From assembly GCA_039932715.1 (NCBI GenBank), contig JBDTPN010000001.1:62001-126000 (forward strand): a DNA stretch of 64,000 nt. Reading direction: 5' to 3'. The position numbers and the translations under genes were made by a program. Source of the stretch: ZC4RG30 sp039932715 (GTDB lineage Bacteria > Pseudomonadota > Gammaproteobacteria > Steroidobacterales > Steroidobacteraceae). Every line of letters begins with the position of its first letter. The stretch's first letter is position 1. The notes beneath the pieces were generated by a model. It saw only the letters and a list, made by a program, of their open reading frames with translations. It was not told the origin of the DNA and searched no databases. Of the stretch, positions 8,279 to 17,315 are shown piece after piece.

Positions 8279-9331
8279 TCAATGCGGCAGTGGGAAATAT
8301 CCCAGGCGATCTCCGCGGAAAGTACCCACCCAGATCTGGTCGCCAACCTCCACCGCCGAACTCACGCCCTGCAGTGGGGCCTTGGCGTCGGTATCAAACA
8401 GCACAGTGGAGGCAAGCGTATCGGGATTGACGCGGATAACCGTCCAGCCGTCGAGTCCGGCCGGCCCACCCTCGCGCGCCACAAATTTCTGGCCAGCTGC
8501 CAGGATCGACCGGCCATCCTGCGACCAGCGCAGATTGTCTGCAGCAAAGTTGAGCGGCACTACGCGCTTGGTAATCTTGTCGCCCTGTCGCTCGAAGCGC
8601 ACCAGCTCGCGTGTTCCCCACGCGGCGACGTGCAGCACCCGGTCGTTGCCGGAAGCGACGATTCCGTTGGCACCTGATAGTTCGGTGCCGGGAATCAGCT
8701 TCACCGTGCCACCCGGGTGCCATTCAAGCAGCCCGCCGGTGACCTGTCGTGCAAACACGGCATTGATGCCGCCCTTGCCCGGGGAATAAAAGTGCGTGGC
8801 AATGAAGCCGCCGTCACTCAAGGCGACCACGGAGTTGAGGTAGACGTCTCCGGGAAGCGGCACGCAACCATTCCACTTCAGCGCGGGCTTGGCGCCGCCG
8901 GTGCGTAGTTCGAAGAACTCGATGGCCTCGCGGCCGCCGTGATTGACCACCAGCAATTGCTGCGAACCCTGGCCCATGGGCCGCAGCGCCAGTCCATGCG
9001 CCGAGAATTTGGCAGCATCCGGCGGCGTGTGGCAATCGGGGAAGCGCCTGGCATCAGGCGCAGCACTGTCGCTGGCTGGATAGATTCTGGTCCAGCTCTT
9101 GTCGCTGGAATTGACCAGCACCAGGTGCCCGGATGCCGTGCCTTCGGCAAGGTCACTGGCAATCAGCCACGGCGAGTTGCCAATGCGCAGCAGGTCTTCT
9201 GCCGCTTCGGGGCCGCATACAAAATTCAACTTGCCATAGGGGGCACAACTTTCTGCTGCGGCAGTCACAGCCGGGCGTGTGCCCATAACCAGCCCTGTGC
9301 AGACCAATGCCATCGCCAGCAGTGATTTCAT
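8279..9331 (-). CDS. Exported SMP-30-like beta-propeller protein
   Basis: 350 residues from ATG 9331, which has GGGGAG at good spacing upstream and begins a signal peptide (MKSLLAMALVCTGLVMG). The mature sequence has repeated blade-like segments (GNSPWLIASDL, LALRPMGQGSQQLLVVNHGG, VVALSDGGFIATHF, LSGANGIVASGNDRVLHVAAWG) like the gluconolactonase/strictosidine-synthase six-bladed propellers. HGG and ANGIVAS motifs resemble paraoxonase/SMP-30 calcium sites. It may hydrolyse a lactone or simply bind a ligand. It precedes the LysR gene by 13 nt on the same strand, so the pair may be an operon. Confidence 0.65.
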   Translation of the reverse strand: MKSLLAMALVCTGLVMGTRPAVTAAAESCAPYGKLNFVCGPEAAEDLLRIGNSPWLIASDLAEGTASGHLVLVNSSDKSWTRIYPASDSAAPDARRFPDCHTPPDAAKFSAHGLALRPMGQGSQQLLVVNHGGREAIEFFELRTGGAKPALKWNGCVPLPGDVYLNSVVALSDGGFIATHFYSPGKGGINAVFARQVTGGLLEWHPGGTVKLIPGTELSGANGIVASGNDRVLHVAAWGTRELVRFERQGDKITKRVVPLNFAADNLRWSQDGRSILAAGQKFVAREGGPAGLDGWTVIRVNPDTLASTVLFDTDAKAPLQGVSSAVEVGDQIWVGTFRGDRLGYFPLPH

Positions 9332-9454
9332 TCGCGACTCCCCTTGTTGTTTTGTCAATAATAACGGAATCGTGATCACCGGCGCTGGCGGCTTGGAGGC
9401 GGCGCGTGGTGTAGGCTCTGGCAAACGGGTCAATCAGCAGGCAGGGAAGCTACC

Positions 9455-11563
9455 TTGATCAAACACCGCCAGGAATATTCGATCACCCGCGCCACCGTGT
9501 GGAGCATGATCATTGAGCGCCTCGGAGGGCCGCTTGGCGTCCTGGCGGCGTTTGCCATCAGCTACGCCTGCCTGGTCTGGTTGGGCTACCAGTTCAAGGA
9601 ATCCGATCAGCAGCTGACCATCATGTGGCCGTCCGCTGGCCTGTTGTTCATGGCGCTGTGGCTGTCGCAAGGATGGTGGTGGCTGATTTTCATCGGCCTG
9701 CAGCTGACGCTTGAAGTGTTGGTCGGGGCTGCCGTGGCCGGCCACTTCAATCCCAGTCCTGGTCTTGCCGTGATGTTTGCATCGGCCAACACAATCGATG
9801 CGATTGCCGGCGCGACGGTGATGCGGCTGTTGCTGCATCCCGGAGTGGTGCTCAAGGTGCGGCACGTACTGTTGTTTGCCTTTGCGACGGCGGCAGGATC
9901 ATTGTCTGGTGCGGTGCTGGGCGCGTACGCTTCGATGCTGTCATACAACCCCCTCAGCTATGCGCAATTCCTGCAGATATGGTGGGCCGGCAACTGGCTG
10001 GGCACGCTTGCCATACTGCCAGTGGCATATAGCTGGGCACTGCCGCTACGTATTATGTTTCCGGAGCTGCGGCTCAGGTCGCGCCTTGAACTGCTGGTGT
10101 TAACCGTCGCCGTTGGCCTGTGCACCGTGTACGTATTCTCCGCCGTTCCGGGTGGTGCGATCTCGGTATTGCAGCTGCCGGTGATCCTGGCGGCGCTGCT
10201 GGTGCTGGCTGCATTTCGCCTGCCACCGCGCTGGGTCACCACCCTTGCGCTGATGGCGGTCGTCATCGCTGCCTCCATCGCTTCGCGACGTGCCGGGCCA
10301 TTCGTGGTGCTGGACCCCTTCGTGCGAGTGGTGCAGGTGCAGAGCTTCCTCGCCACGCTGGTGTTCATACCCATCCTGTTCACCATGTTCGTCACCGAGT
10401 TGCGTATCGGGATGGGGCGGATCATCGAGAGTGAGAGCCGCTATCGCAATTTCGTGGAGCACAGCAGTGAAGCGGTGTGGCGCGTGGAGCTTGACGATGA
10501 AATGCCCATATCGCTGTCCATTGCCGAGCAGCGCAAGTGGCTGGAGCAGCACGCGCATGTCGCCGAATGCAGTGAGGCCTACGGCAATCTCGATCCATCG
10601 GGCAAGGCAATGCTCACCTCTTGGCGTGGCGAGATCCCGTGGAGTGCCATCTATGAAAAACACCTGGACCAGGCTGCGCGGCAGCACTATTCCATGGATG
10701 GTTTGCGTTTCGACGTCACGGTGAAGGGGCGGCCCCGCACTTTCCTCACCTCGTTCACCGGCGTGGTGCGCAATGACCACCTGCAACGCATCTGGGGTGT
10801 GGCGCGCGACGTGACCGAGCTGGTTGATCTGAATACGCGGCTGGCCCGCGAGCAGGAGCGGCTGCGTGGCTACGCGCGGCAGATTGTAACGGCTGAGGAA
10901 CGCGCGCGACGTGCCACCGCTGTCGACCTGCACGATGGCATCGGCCAGGAGCTGATTGGCATGGGAATGGCGCTCGAGGTGCTACGCGCGCAGGCGCCCG
11001 AGCAATCAAAGGGCCTGCTGGACGAGCTGCGCATGCGACTGCGCGAAGTGCAGGAGCGCACCCGGCACATGATCTCGGACCTCAGTCCGCCGGGCCTTTA
11101 CGACCTGGGACTGTGCCCCGCGTTGCAGTGGCTGGCCATTTACCTGCGCACGCACGAAAAGCTGCAGGTGGAACTGGACTGCCGCGTGCGCGAGGAACTC
11201 GTGGATGTCGACCTGCGCGTGCTCATATTCAAACTGGTGCGTGAGCTGCTGCGCAATGTCGTCAAGCATGCGGATGTCAGCGTGGCAAACGTGACCGTGC
11301 ACGGCGATAGCGAGCGGGTGAAAGTCGAAGTGCGTGACGGCGGCCGCGGATTCGTCTGGGAACTGGATCTGTTCGGCGGCCGCAACAGTGGCTTTGGCCT
11401 GTGGAGCATCGAGGATCGCGTGCGTGAAGTCGGCGGTGAATTCACCGTCGATACGTCCCCGGGGCAAGGCGCTCGATTCGAGATGGTGCTGCCACTGCGA
11501 CGCACGGAGCGCCGGCGCGGCTCTGGATCCTTCGAGCTACAAAATTCGGGTACCGAGGATTGA
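9455..11563 (+). CDS. MASE1-type membrane sensor histidine kinase (NarL/UhpB class)
   Basis: 702 residues from a TTG at 9455 preceded by AGGGAAG; an ATG at 9506 is the alternative. Residues about 20-320 form eight or so membrane segments of the MASE1 sensor type (LGYQFKESDQQLTIMWPSAG is characteristic). A PAS-like region follows from about 330 (YRNFVEHSSEAVWRVELDD) to about 450. The dimerisation/phosphoacceptor helix is HisKA_3, AVDLHDGIGQELIGMGM, with the phospho-His in LHDG. The HATPase domain has RELLRNVVKHA and GGRGFVWE with GFGLWSIEDR. A close paralogue lies at 20072-22129. The only NarL-type regulator in the window is at 22126-22878, so it may serve both kinases. Confidence 0.9.
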   Translation: MIKHRQEYSITRATVWSMIIERLGGPLGVLAAFAISYACLVWLGYQFKESDQQLTIMWPSAGLLFMALWLSQGWWWLIFIGLQLTLEVLVGAAVAGHFNPSPGLAVMFASANTIDAIAGATVMRLLLHPGVVLKVRHVLLFAFATAAGSLSGAVLGAYASMLSYNPLSYAQFLQIWWAGNWLGTLAILPVAYSWALPLRIMFPELRLRSRLELLVLTVAVGLCTVYVFSAVPGGAISVLQLPVILAALLVLAAFRLPPRWVTTLALMAVVIAASIASRRAGPFVVLDPFVRVVQVQSFLATLVFIPILFTMFVTELRIGMGRIIESESRYRNFVEHSSEAVWRVELDDEMPISLSIAEQRKWLEQHAHVAECSEAYGNLDPSGKAMLTSWRGEIPWSAIYEKHLDQAARQHYSMDGLRFDVTVKGRPRTFLTSFTGVVRNDHLQRIWGVARDVTELVDLNTRLAREQERLRGYARQIVTAEERARRATAVDLHDGIGQELIGMGMALEVLRAQAPEQSKGLLDELRMRLREVQERTRHMISDLSPPGLYDLGLCPALQWLAIYLRTHEKLQVELDCRVREELVDVDLRVLIFKLVRELLRNVVKHADVSVANVTVHGDSERVKVEVRDGGRGFVWELDLFGGRNSGFGLWSIEDRVREVGGEFTVDTSPGQGARFEMVLPLRRTERRRGSGSFELQNSGTED

Positions 11564-12141
11564 GTTGCAACTCCGCCGCGGGTTTGTGTCTTTCGGTGTG
11601 TGACGTGCGCGCCTGCGAGGCGCGCTGCTGCTACGACGGTGTATATCTTGAAGCCGATGAGGAGCGCGACCTGCGCGCACTGGTGGCGCGCGAGCCGCAG
11701 CTACGGGCGCAGTTGCCGCAGGAATTCATCGTCGATGGCTACTGGAATGGCGAATTGCTGGGCCGCAAGACCGCCACGCGGCCGCATGAATACCGCAGCG
11801 CGGATTTTCCCGCGCACTTCGCGCGCACGCGCTGCGTGTTTGCCGATGCCGCCGGCTTCTGCGAACTGCAGAAATTGGCATTGGCGCGCGGCCTGCATCC
11901 CTGGGCCTTCAAGCCCACCACCTGCTGGATGTTTCCCCTGCAGGATGATGCCGGTGTGGCAGCGGCTCCGGTGGCTACCCCCGCAGAAGACCCGTACGCA
12001 ACGGTCAGCTATCCGGGATACGCCAATTTCGTGCCCTGCGGCCGGCACGACGCGCAGGGTCGCCCGTGGCGCGAGGCGCTGCAGCAGGAGATCGCCTATC
12101 TCGAAGCAGGCCGCTGTAAGCCAAAAAAAACCCCGCCGTAG
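11560..12141 (+). CDS. Cysteine-cluster protein (YkgJ/DUF3109-like)
   Basis: 193 residues from a TTG at 11560 that overlaps the kinase stop by 4 nt, which suggests translational coupling; a GTG at 11596 is an alternative start. Cysteines are grouped: CDVRACEARCCYDG near the N terminus, then RTRCVFAD, GFCELQ and PTTCWMFPL, and later FVPCGR. This spacing resembles the YkgJ/DUF3109 families thought to bind zinc or an iron cluster. No enzyme activity is known to me for it. Coupling to a sensor kinase gene is unusual and may point to a role in signalling or simply to a shared transcript. Confidence 0.55.
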   Translation: MSCNSAAGLCLSVCDVRACEARCCYDGVYLEADEERDLRALVAREPQLRAQLPQEFIVDGYWNGELLGRKTATRPHEYRSADFPAHFARTRCVFADAAGFCELQKLALARGLHPWAFKPTTCWMFPLQDDAGVAAAPVATPAEDPYATVSYPGYANFVPCGRHDAQGRPWREALQQEIAYLEAGRCKPKKTPP

Positions 12142-12148
12142 CGGGGTT
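12123..12148 (-). terminator. Rho-independent terminator, minus strand
   Basis: Perfect 8-bp stem AACCCCGC / GCGGGGTT with a 4-nt loop (CGTA on the plus strand). The run of eight A on the plus strand (12123-12130) becomes a T-tract after the hairpin only for minus-strand transcripts, so it ends the candidate small RNA or the dehydrogenase transcript rather than the kinase operon. Confidence 0.85.
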
Positions 12149-12432
12149 GTCAGTGCTCTGGTCTGTCCCTAGATCAATCAACACAGGCGCTGTGCGCCCA
12201 ATGGACATCAAAAGTTTCTCCGGCTGATGCGCAGGGCCTTGAGCCCGACCGATTTCCAGTCCGGGCGGCAATCCGCCCGTCGTTCGCTTCGCGATCAGCC
12301 CGACAAATGGAGCTGTCGCCATACCGTGCCCACTCTGACTGCCTGGGTTATTTTGTCTCTCCGATCCAACAATAGATCGAAACTTCAAATCCACCAGCAA
12401 CTTAGGTTTCGCTAATAAAGCTACTGCCCGTG
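12123..12432 (-). ncRNA. Candidate small RNA locus in a 357-bp gene-free gap
   Basis: The gap 12142-12498 contains no credible protein gene. On the minus strand it ends with a strong intrinsic terminator (12123-12148) about 350 nt past the stop of the acyl-CoA dehydrogenase gene. A TAGAAT -10-like hexamer lies near 12438-12443 with a weak GTGCAA -35 at 17-nt spacing, giving a predicted transcript of roughly 310 nt. Internal hairpins such as GGGCGG-ATTG-CCGCCC are present. I compared it by eye with tmRNA, RNase P RNA, 4.5S RNA and 6S RNA and did not find their conserved cores. It could instead be a long 3' UTR. Confidence 0.3.
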
Positions 12433-12498
12433 TTGCGATTCTACCCCTGTGGTTTTTGAATTGCACATGTCGCACGCGCGCGACATCACATAACGCAG

Positions 12499-13701
12499 TT
12501 AAAAAGCGTTGATACCAGTCAGTTCGCGGCCAACTGCCAGCTGATGGATGGTTTGCGTGCCTTCGTAGGTGATGACGCTTTCGAGATTGAGCATGTGCCG
12601 CATGGGGGCATATTCCGCGCTGATTCCTGCCCCGCCAAGCAAATCCCGGCAATCGCGCGCGACATCCAGCGCGGTGCGGCAGTTGTTCCACTTGACCATG
12701 GAAACCTGGGCCGGAGACAACGTGCCGGCATCTTTCAAACGAGCCAGTTGCAGCGCCATCAACTGGGCGCCGCTGATGCCCCGGCTCATCTCAGCCAGCC
12801 GCACCTGCACCGCCTGATTACCGGCAAGTGCCCGACCAAACAGCTGGCGTGTGGCGGTGTAGTCGAGCAATTGCGCCAGGCAAGCCTGCGCGGCGCCAAT
12901 TACACCCCAGCAGATGCCGTAGCGCGCCTGCGTGAGACACGACAGCGGCCCCTTGAGGCCGTTGCAGCCGGGCAGCAGGTTGGCGTCGGGCAGGCGCACG
13001 TCGTCGAAGAACAGCGCGGCGGTGACCGACGCGCGCAGGCTGAACTTGTTTTCAATCTCGGTGGCGGAGAAGCCGGCCATGCCGCGTTCCACCAGGAAGC
13101 CCCGGATGCCTTCATCGGTCTGCGCCCAGATGATGGCCACGTCAGCAATGGAGCCATTGGTGATCCACATCTTTGATCCGGTCAGCACCCAGTCACCGCC
13201 GCTGCGTCGCGCATGGGTTTGCAGGTTGGCCGGGTCTGATCCCCCCTGGGATTCGGTCAGTCCGAAACAGCCTATGGCTTCGCCGCGCGCCATGGCTGGC
13301 AGCCAGCGTTGCCTGTGCTCCTCGCTTCCGTATTGATGAATGGGAAACATGCACAGCGAGCTCTGCACCGAATAGAAGCTGCGGATGGCGCTGTCGCCGC
13401 GCTCCAATTCCTGCGCGATCAGTCCGCAGGCGACTGCATCGAGGCCGGCGCAGCCGTAGCCCTGCAACTGAGCGCCGAACACGCCCAGCCCCGCCAGTTG
13501 CGGGATCAGTTCACGCGGGAAGCGATGCTGTTCGAAGCATTCGCGGATGATGGGCAGCACCTGGTCGTCGACCAGGCGCGCGACACTGTCGCGGACGGCC
13601 ACATCCTGAGGCGTCAGCTGTGACGCCAGGTCGAGGAAGTCCAGTCGATTGGAGATTGTCGTCACGCGGGCATGATGGCTCACGCCCGTGACGCAGGGCA
13701 A
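12499..13701 (-). CDS. Acyl-CoA dehydrogenase, glutaryl-CoA dehydrogenase type
   Basis: 400 residues (possibly 388 from a GTG at 13665). FAD flavoprotein of the acyl-CoA dehydrogenase family: N-terminal helical domain, then FGLTESQGGSDPANLQT (flavin/substrate loop), GSKMWITNGSIADVAIIWA, and a C-terminal helical domain. The catalytic base is the Glu in TYEGTQTIHQLAVGREL, closely matching glutaryl-CoA dehydrogenases (YEGTHDIH...), and YSVQSSLCMFPIHQYG also fits that class. It would oxidatively decarboxylate glutaryl-CoA to crotonyl-CoA in lysine/tryptophan or aromatic degradation. No partner CoA-transferase is adjacent. Confidence 0.85.
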   Translation of the reverse strand: MPCVTGVSHHARVTTISNRLDFLDLASQLTPQDVAVRDSVARLVDDQVLPIIRECFEQHRFPRELIPQLAGLGVFGAQLQGYGCAGLDAVACGLIAQELERGDSAIRSFYSVQSSLCMFPIHQYGSEEHRQRWLPAMARGEAIGCFGLTESQGGSDPANLQTHARRSGGDWVLTGSKMWITNGSIADVAIIWAQTDEGIRGFLVERGMAGFSATEIENKFSLRASVTAALFFDDVRLPDANLLPGCNGLKGPLSCLTQARYGICWGVIGAAQACLAQLLDYTATRQLFGRALAGNQAVQVRLAEMSRGISGAQLMALQLARLKDAGTLSPAQVSMVKWNNCRTALDVARDCRDLLGGAGISAEYAPMRHMLNLESVITYEGTQTIHQLAVGRELTGINAF

Positions 13702-13738
13702 TCAACGCGCTAGCGCAACCTGGGGTAGCCGCTGCCCA

Positions 13739-14623
<885 letters not shown>

Positions 14624-14644
14624 TAGGTACCTCTTGGGTCGATG

Positions 14645-14671
14645 CTAGCACTCTGTAGATTGGAGTGCTAA
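14645..14671 (-). promoter_or_regulatory. CIRCE operator (HrcA binding site) upstream of rpoH
   Basis: On the plus strand the site reads CTAGCACTC, a 9-nt spacer, then GAGTGCTAA. This is the CIRCE consensus TTAGCACTC-N9-GAGTGCTAA with one mismatch and the exact spacer. It lies in the rpoH leader, ending 21 nt before the TTG start codon, where HrcA binding would block transcription. HrcA itself is not in the window. Confidence 0.9.
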
Positions 14672-14730
14672 GCCCCGGATAGGTTCCTTGGGAATGACCT
14701 TATATCTCTTTTAGATACAATAGCTTGGCG

Positions 14731-15648
14731 TCAGGCTCTAGGTTCGATCCTGGCCAGGTGGCGGGTCGCTGCCAGCCAGGCTCCGGTGAGGCCCAGCAGC
14801 ATGCCGACGGCCAGCAACCCCCCTACTTCGCGTATCCCGGGGCTCAGCAGACGGAAGGTGCTGCCGTAGCTGGTGGCCAGTCGGGATACCGGTGCGCCCA
14901 GCAGGTACATGCCCAAGGCCACCAGCAGGGCGGCCAGCAGCGCGCCCAATAGTCCATAGAAAAGTCCGGTGTACAGGAACGGCCGGCGAACGAAGGCATT
15001 GCTGCCACCCACCAGCTTGGTGACCTCGATTTCCGCGCGGCGGCTGTAGATTTCCAGCCGGATGGTGTTGCCGATTACCGCCAGCACCCCCAGGCCCAGC
15101 AACACCGACGTGCCCAGTACCAGGCGCCGCAACAGGTCAAGAATGGCGTTGAGCCGCTGGACCCATTCGCTGTCGACCTGTACCAGCTCAACCTCGGGCC
15201 AGGCCGCGAAATATTTGCGCAGGGATTCCATCTGCGCGGGACTGGTGGCATCAGGGCGCGGCCGTACGTCCAGTGCGTGGGGCAGGGGGTTGTCGCCCAG
15301 CACATCCAATGCGGCGCCGAACCCGCTTTGGGAGCGGAAAGACTTGAGCGCTTCATCGGCGCTGATCAGGTTGACCCGCGCCACCCCGGCGCGCTGGCGG
15401 GCGTTGCTGGCCAGCCGCTGCGCCTGTTCGAGCGAGATTCCTTGCTTGAAATAAACGCTCACGTCCACGGCCTCGGCGAAATTGCCGGTGGCGTCGCGCA
15501 CGCTGAGTATGGCCAGGCCAAATGCCGTAGGCAGCGTCAGCGCGATGGCAATCACCAGCACGGTAAATGCCGTGGACAATGGCGCGCGTGCCAATCGGCC
15601 GGCCGCGAACAGCAGCGACTGCAGGTGACGGGTCAGCCAGCCAATCAT
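14731..15648 (-). CDS. ftsX: Cell division protein FtsX
   Basis: 305 residues. Permease-like subunit of the FtsEX complex, which couples ATP hydrolysis in FtsE to activation of periplasmic peptidoglycan hydrolases at the septum. An N-terminal membrane segment (FTVLVIAIALTLPTAFGLAIL) is followed by the periplasmic extracellular domain (VSVYFKQGISLEQAQRLA ... VELVQVDSEWVQRLNAIL) and three C-terminal membrane segments. The motif IGNTIRLEIYSRRAEIEV before TM3 is the FtsX/MacB coupling loop. It overlaps ftsE by 4 nt. The gap before rpoH holds the CIRCE site. Confidence 0.95.
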   Translation of the reverse strand: MIGWLTRHLQSLLFAAGRLARAPLSTAFTVLVIAIALTLPTAFGLAILSVRDATGNFAEAVDVSVYFKQGISLEQAQRLASNARQRAGVARVNLISADEALKSFRSQSGFGAALDVLGDNPLPHALDVRPRPDATSPAQMESLRKYFAAWPEVELVQVDSEWVQRLNAILDLLRRLVLGTSVLLGLGVLAVIGNTIRLEIYSRRAEIEVTKLVGGSNAFVRRPFLYTGLFYGLLGALLAALLVALGMYLLGAPVSRLATSYGSTFRLLSPGIREVGGLLAVGMLLGLTGAWLAATRHLARIEPRA

Positions 15649-16343
15649 CGCTGCGCTTCCATGATGGGCAGTTCACTCAGTTCCGATTTCGGATCCTGCA
15701 CGCGGCCATCGGCCACCAGCAGTTCGCGTGTGCCCCAGGACTTCACGATCTCCACGTCATGGGTGGCGATCACCACCGTCACGCCCACTTCATTGAAGCG
15801 CTTGAACACGCCCATGATTTCCAGTGACAGCGCCGGATCCAGATTGCCCGTGGGTTCATCGGCAATGAGCAGCGTCGGCTTGACCACTACTGCGCGCGCA
15901 ATGCCCACGCGCTGCTGCTCTCCCACTGAGAGCTCCAGGGGTAGCGACTTTGCACGATCGAGCAGACCCACCTGGTCCAGCGCGGCGCGCACGCGTTTAT
16001 CCATCTCACGCAATGGCAGATGCGCGGCATGCAATGGCAGCGCGACGTTGTCGAACACGCTGCGTTCGGGCAGCAGGCGATGATCCTGGAACACCATGCC
16101 CAGCTCACGCCGGAATGCGGGGATCTTGCGCGACGACAGCGCTGCGGTATTGCGCCCGTTGACCATTACCAGCCCGCGCGTCGGGCGTTCAAGCAGGGCA
16201 ATCAGCTTGAGGATGGTGCTCTTGCCTGCGCCGGAGCGCCCGGTGAGAAACACCATCTCGCCGGCGGCAATCTCGAATGACGCACCGCTGAGCGCTTCGC
16301 GCCCATTGGGATAACGCTTGCAGGCACGATCAAAGCGGATCAT
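15645..16343 (-). CDS. ftsE: Cell division ATP-binding protein FtsE
   Basis: 232 residues, an ABC ATPase that pairs with FtsX. Walker A is TGRSGAGKSTILKLI, the Q-loop VFQDHRLLP, the signature LSVGEQQRVGIARA, Walker B LLIADEPTGNLD and the H-switch IATHDVE, all intact. The start overlaps the ftsY stop by 4 nt and the stop overlaps the ftsX start by 4 nt, a coupled ftsY-ftsE-ftsX operon. The start MIRFDRACKRYPNG is the usual FtsE N terminus. Confidence 0.96.
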   Translation of the reverse strand: MIRFDRACKRYPNGREALSGASFEIAAGEMVFLTGRSGAGKSTILKLIALLERPTRGLVMVNGRNTAALSSRKIPAFRRELGMVFQDHRLLPERSVFDNVALPLHAAHLPLREMDKRVRAALDQVGLLDRAKSLPLELSVGEQQRVGIARAVVVKPTLLIADEPTGNLDPALSLEIMGVFKRFNEVGVTVVIATHDVEIVKSWGTRELLVADGRVQDPKSELSELPIMEAQR

Positions 16344-17287
16344 GGAGGTGACTTTACACCCAGCAGTGCATCCGCGAAGGCGCCTGCGTCGAATACGCCA
16401 AAATCCGCGGCCTGTTCGCCGATGCCGATGAAGCGTATGGGCAAACCCATGCGCTGCGCGATGGCCACCACTATCCCGCCGCGTGCCGTGCCGTCCAGCT
16501 TGGTCAGCACCAGGCCAGTGACGCCGACGGCGGCCTGGAATTCCTGAGCCTGCGCCAGCGCGTTCTGTCCCTGGTTGGCATCCAGCACCAGCAACACCTC
16601 GTGCGGCGCCGTGGGATCAATGCGCTGGATCACGCGGCGCACCTTCTTGAGTTCTTCCATGAGATGGCTCTGGCTGTGCAGCCGCCCCGCAGTATCGGCG
16701 ATGACCACATCAATATCGCGCGTTTGTGCCGAGCGCATTGCATCGAACACCACGGATGCCGGATCCGCACCGGAAGCCTGGCGCAATATCACCGCGCCAC
16801 TGCGCTGCGCCCAGACCTCGAGCTGTTCAGCTGCGGCAGCCCTGAAGGTGTCACCTGCCGCCAGCAGCACCTTGTATTTGTCGGACCCGAGTTGCGTGGC
16901 CAGTTTGCCGATGGAGGTGGTCTTGCCCGAACCGTTGACGCCCACGACCATGATCACGAAAGGCCGGTGTGCGCCATCGACTTTTAGCGGCACCGCGCAC
17001 GGCGTGAGGATTTCCACCAGTTGCGCGCGCAGCGCTGCAACCAGCGCGTCGGCGTCACCCAGCTCGCGCCGCGCCACCTGGGCGCGCAAATTTTCGAGTA
17101 TGGACTGCGTGGCTTCGACACCCACGTCGGCGCTGATCAACCGCGACTCCAGTTCGTCCAGCAACTGGGCATCGATCTGCCGGCCGCTAAACAGGCTGAC
17201 GAAGTCTCCGGTCAGACGAGTCGCACTGCGGGTAAGGCGCTCGCGCAGTCTGCCAAGGAATCCGGTGGGTTGAGTCGCGGTAATCAT
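16340..17287 (-). CDS. ftsY: Signal recognition particle receptor FtsY
   Basis: 315 residues from ATG 17287; the frame extends to 17317 but that would overlap the divergent rsmD start and adds no family sequence. FtsY is the SRP-receptor GTPase that docks ribosome-SRP complexes at the membrane. It has the four-helix N domain followed by the G domain with VGVNGSGKTTSIGKLA, DTFRAAAAEQLEVWA, IADTAGRLHSQSHLMEEL, LTKLDGTARGG and a GIGEQAADFGVFD end. The long acidic A domain of enteric FtsY is absent; only a short N-terminal stretch precedes the N domain. Confidence 0.96.
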   Translation of the reverse strand: MITATQPTGFLGRLRERLTRSATRLTGDFVSLFSGRQIDAQLLDELESRLISADVGVEATQSILENLRAQVARRELGDADALVAALRAQLVEILTPCAVPLKVDGAHRPFVIMVVGVNGSGKTTSIGKLATQLGSDKYKVLLAAGDTFRAAAAEQLEVWAQRSGAVILRQASGADPASVVFDAMRSAQTRDIDVVIADTAGRLHSQSHLMEELKKVRRVIQRIDPTAPHEVLLVLDANQGQNALAQAQEFQAAVGVTGLVLTKLDGTARGGIVVAIAQRMGLPIRFIGIGEQAADFGVFDAGAFADALLGVKSPP

Positions 17288-17315
17288 GCGTCGCGCATTG
17301 TAATAGTCTTGCGCC

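Noticed and set aside
12142..12498. tmRNA, RNase P RNA, 4.5S or 6S RNA in the gap
   Set aside because: The conserved cores (such as the tmRNA ends, the GAGGAAAGTCC box of RNase P RNA, the GGAAGG SRP loop) are not found, and the 6S central-bubble sequence does not match.
12005..12691. Minus-strand open frame of 228 codons across the gene-free gap
   Set aside because: It runs through the intrinsic terminator and into both flanking genes in another frame, and the translation shows no recognisable domain. It is a by-product of GC-rich codon use.
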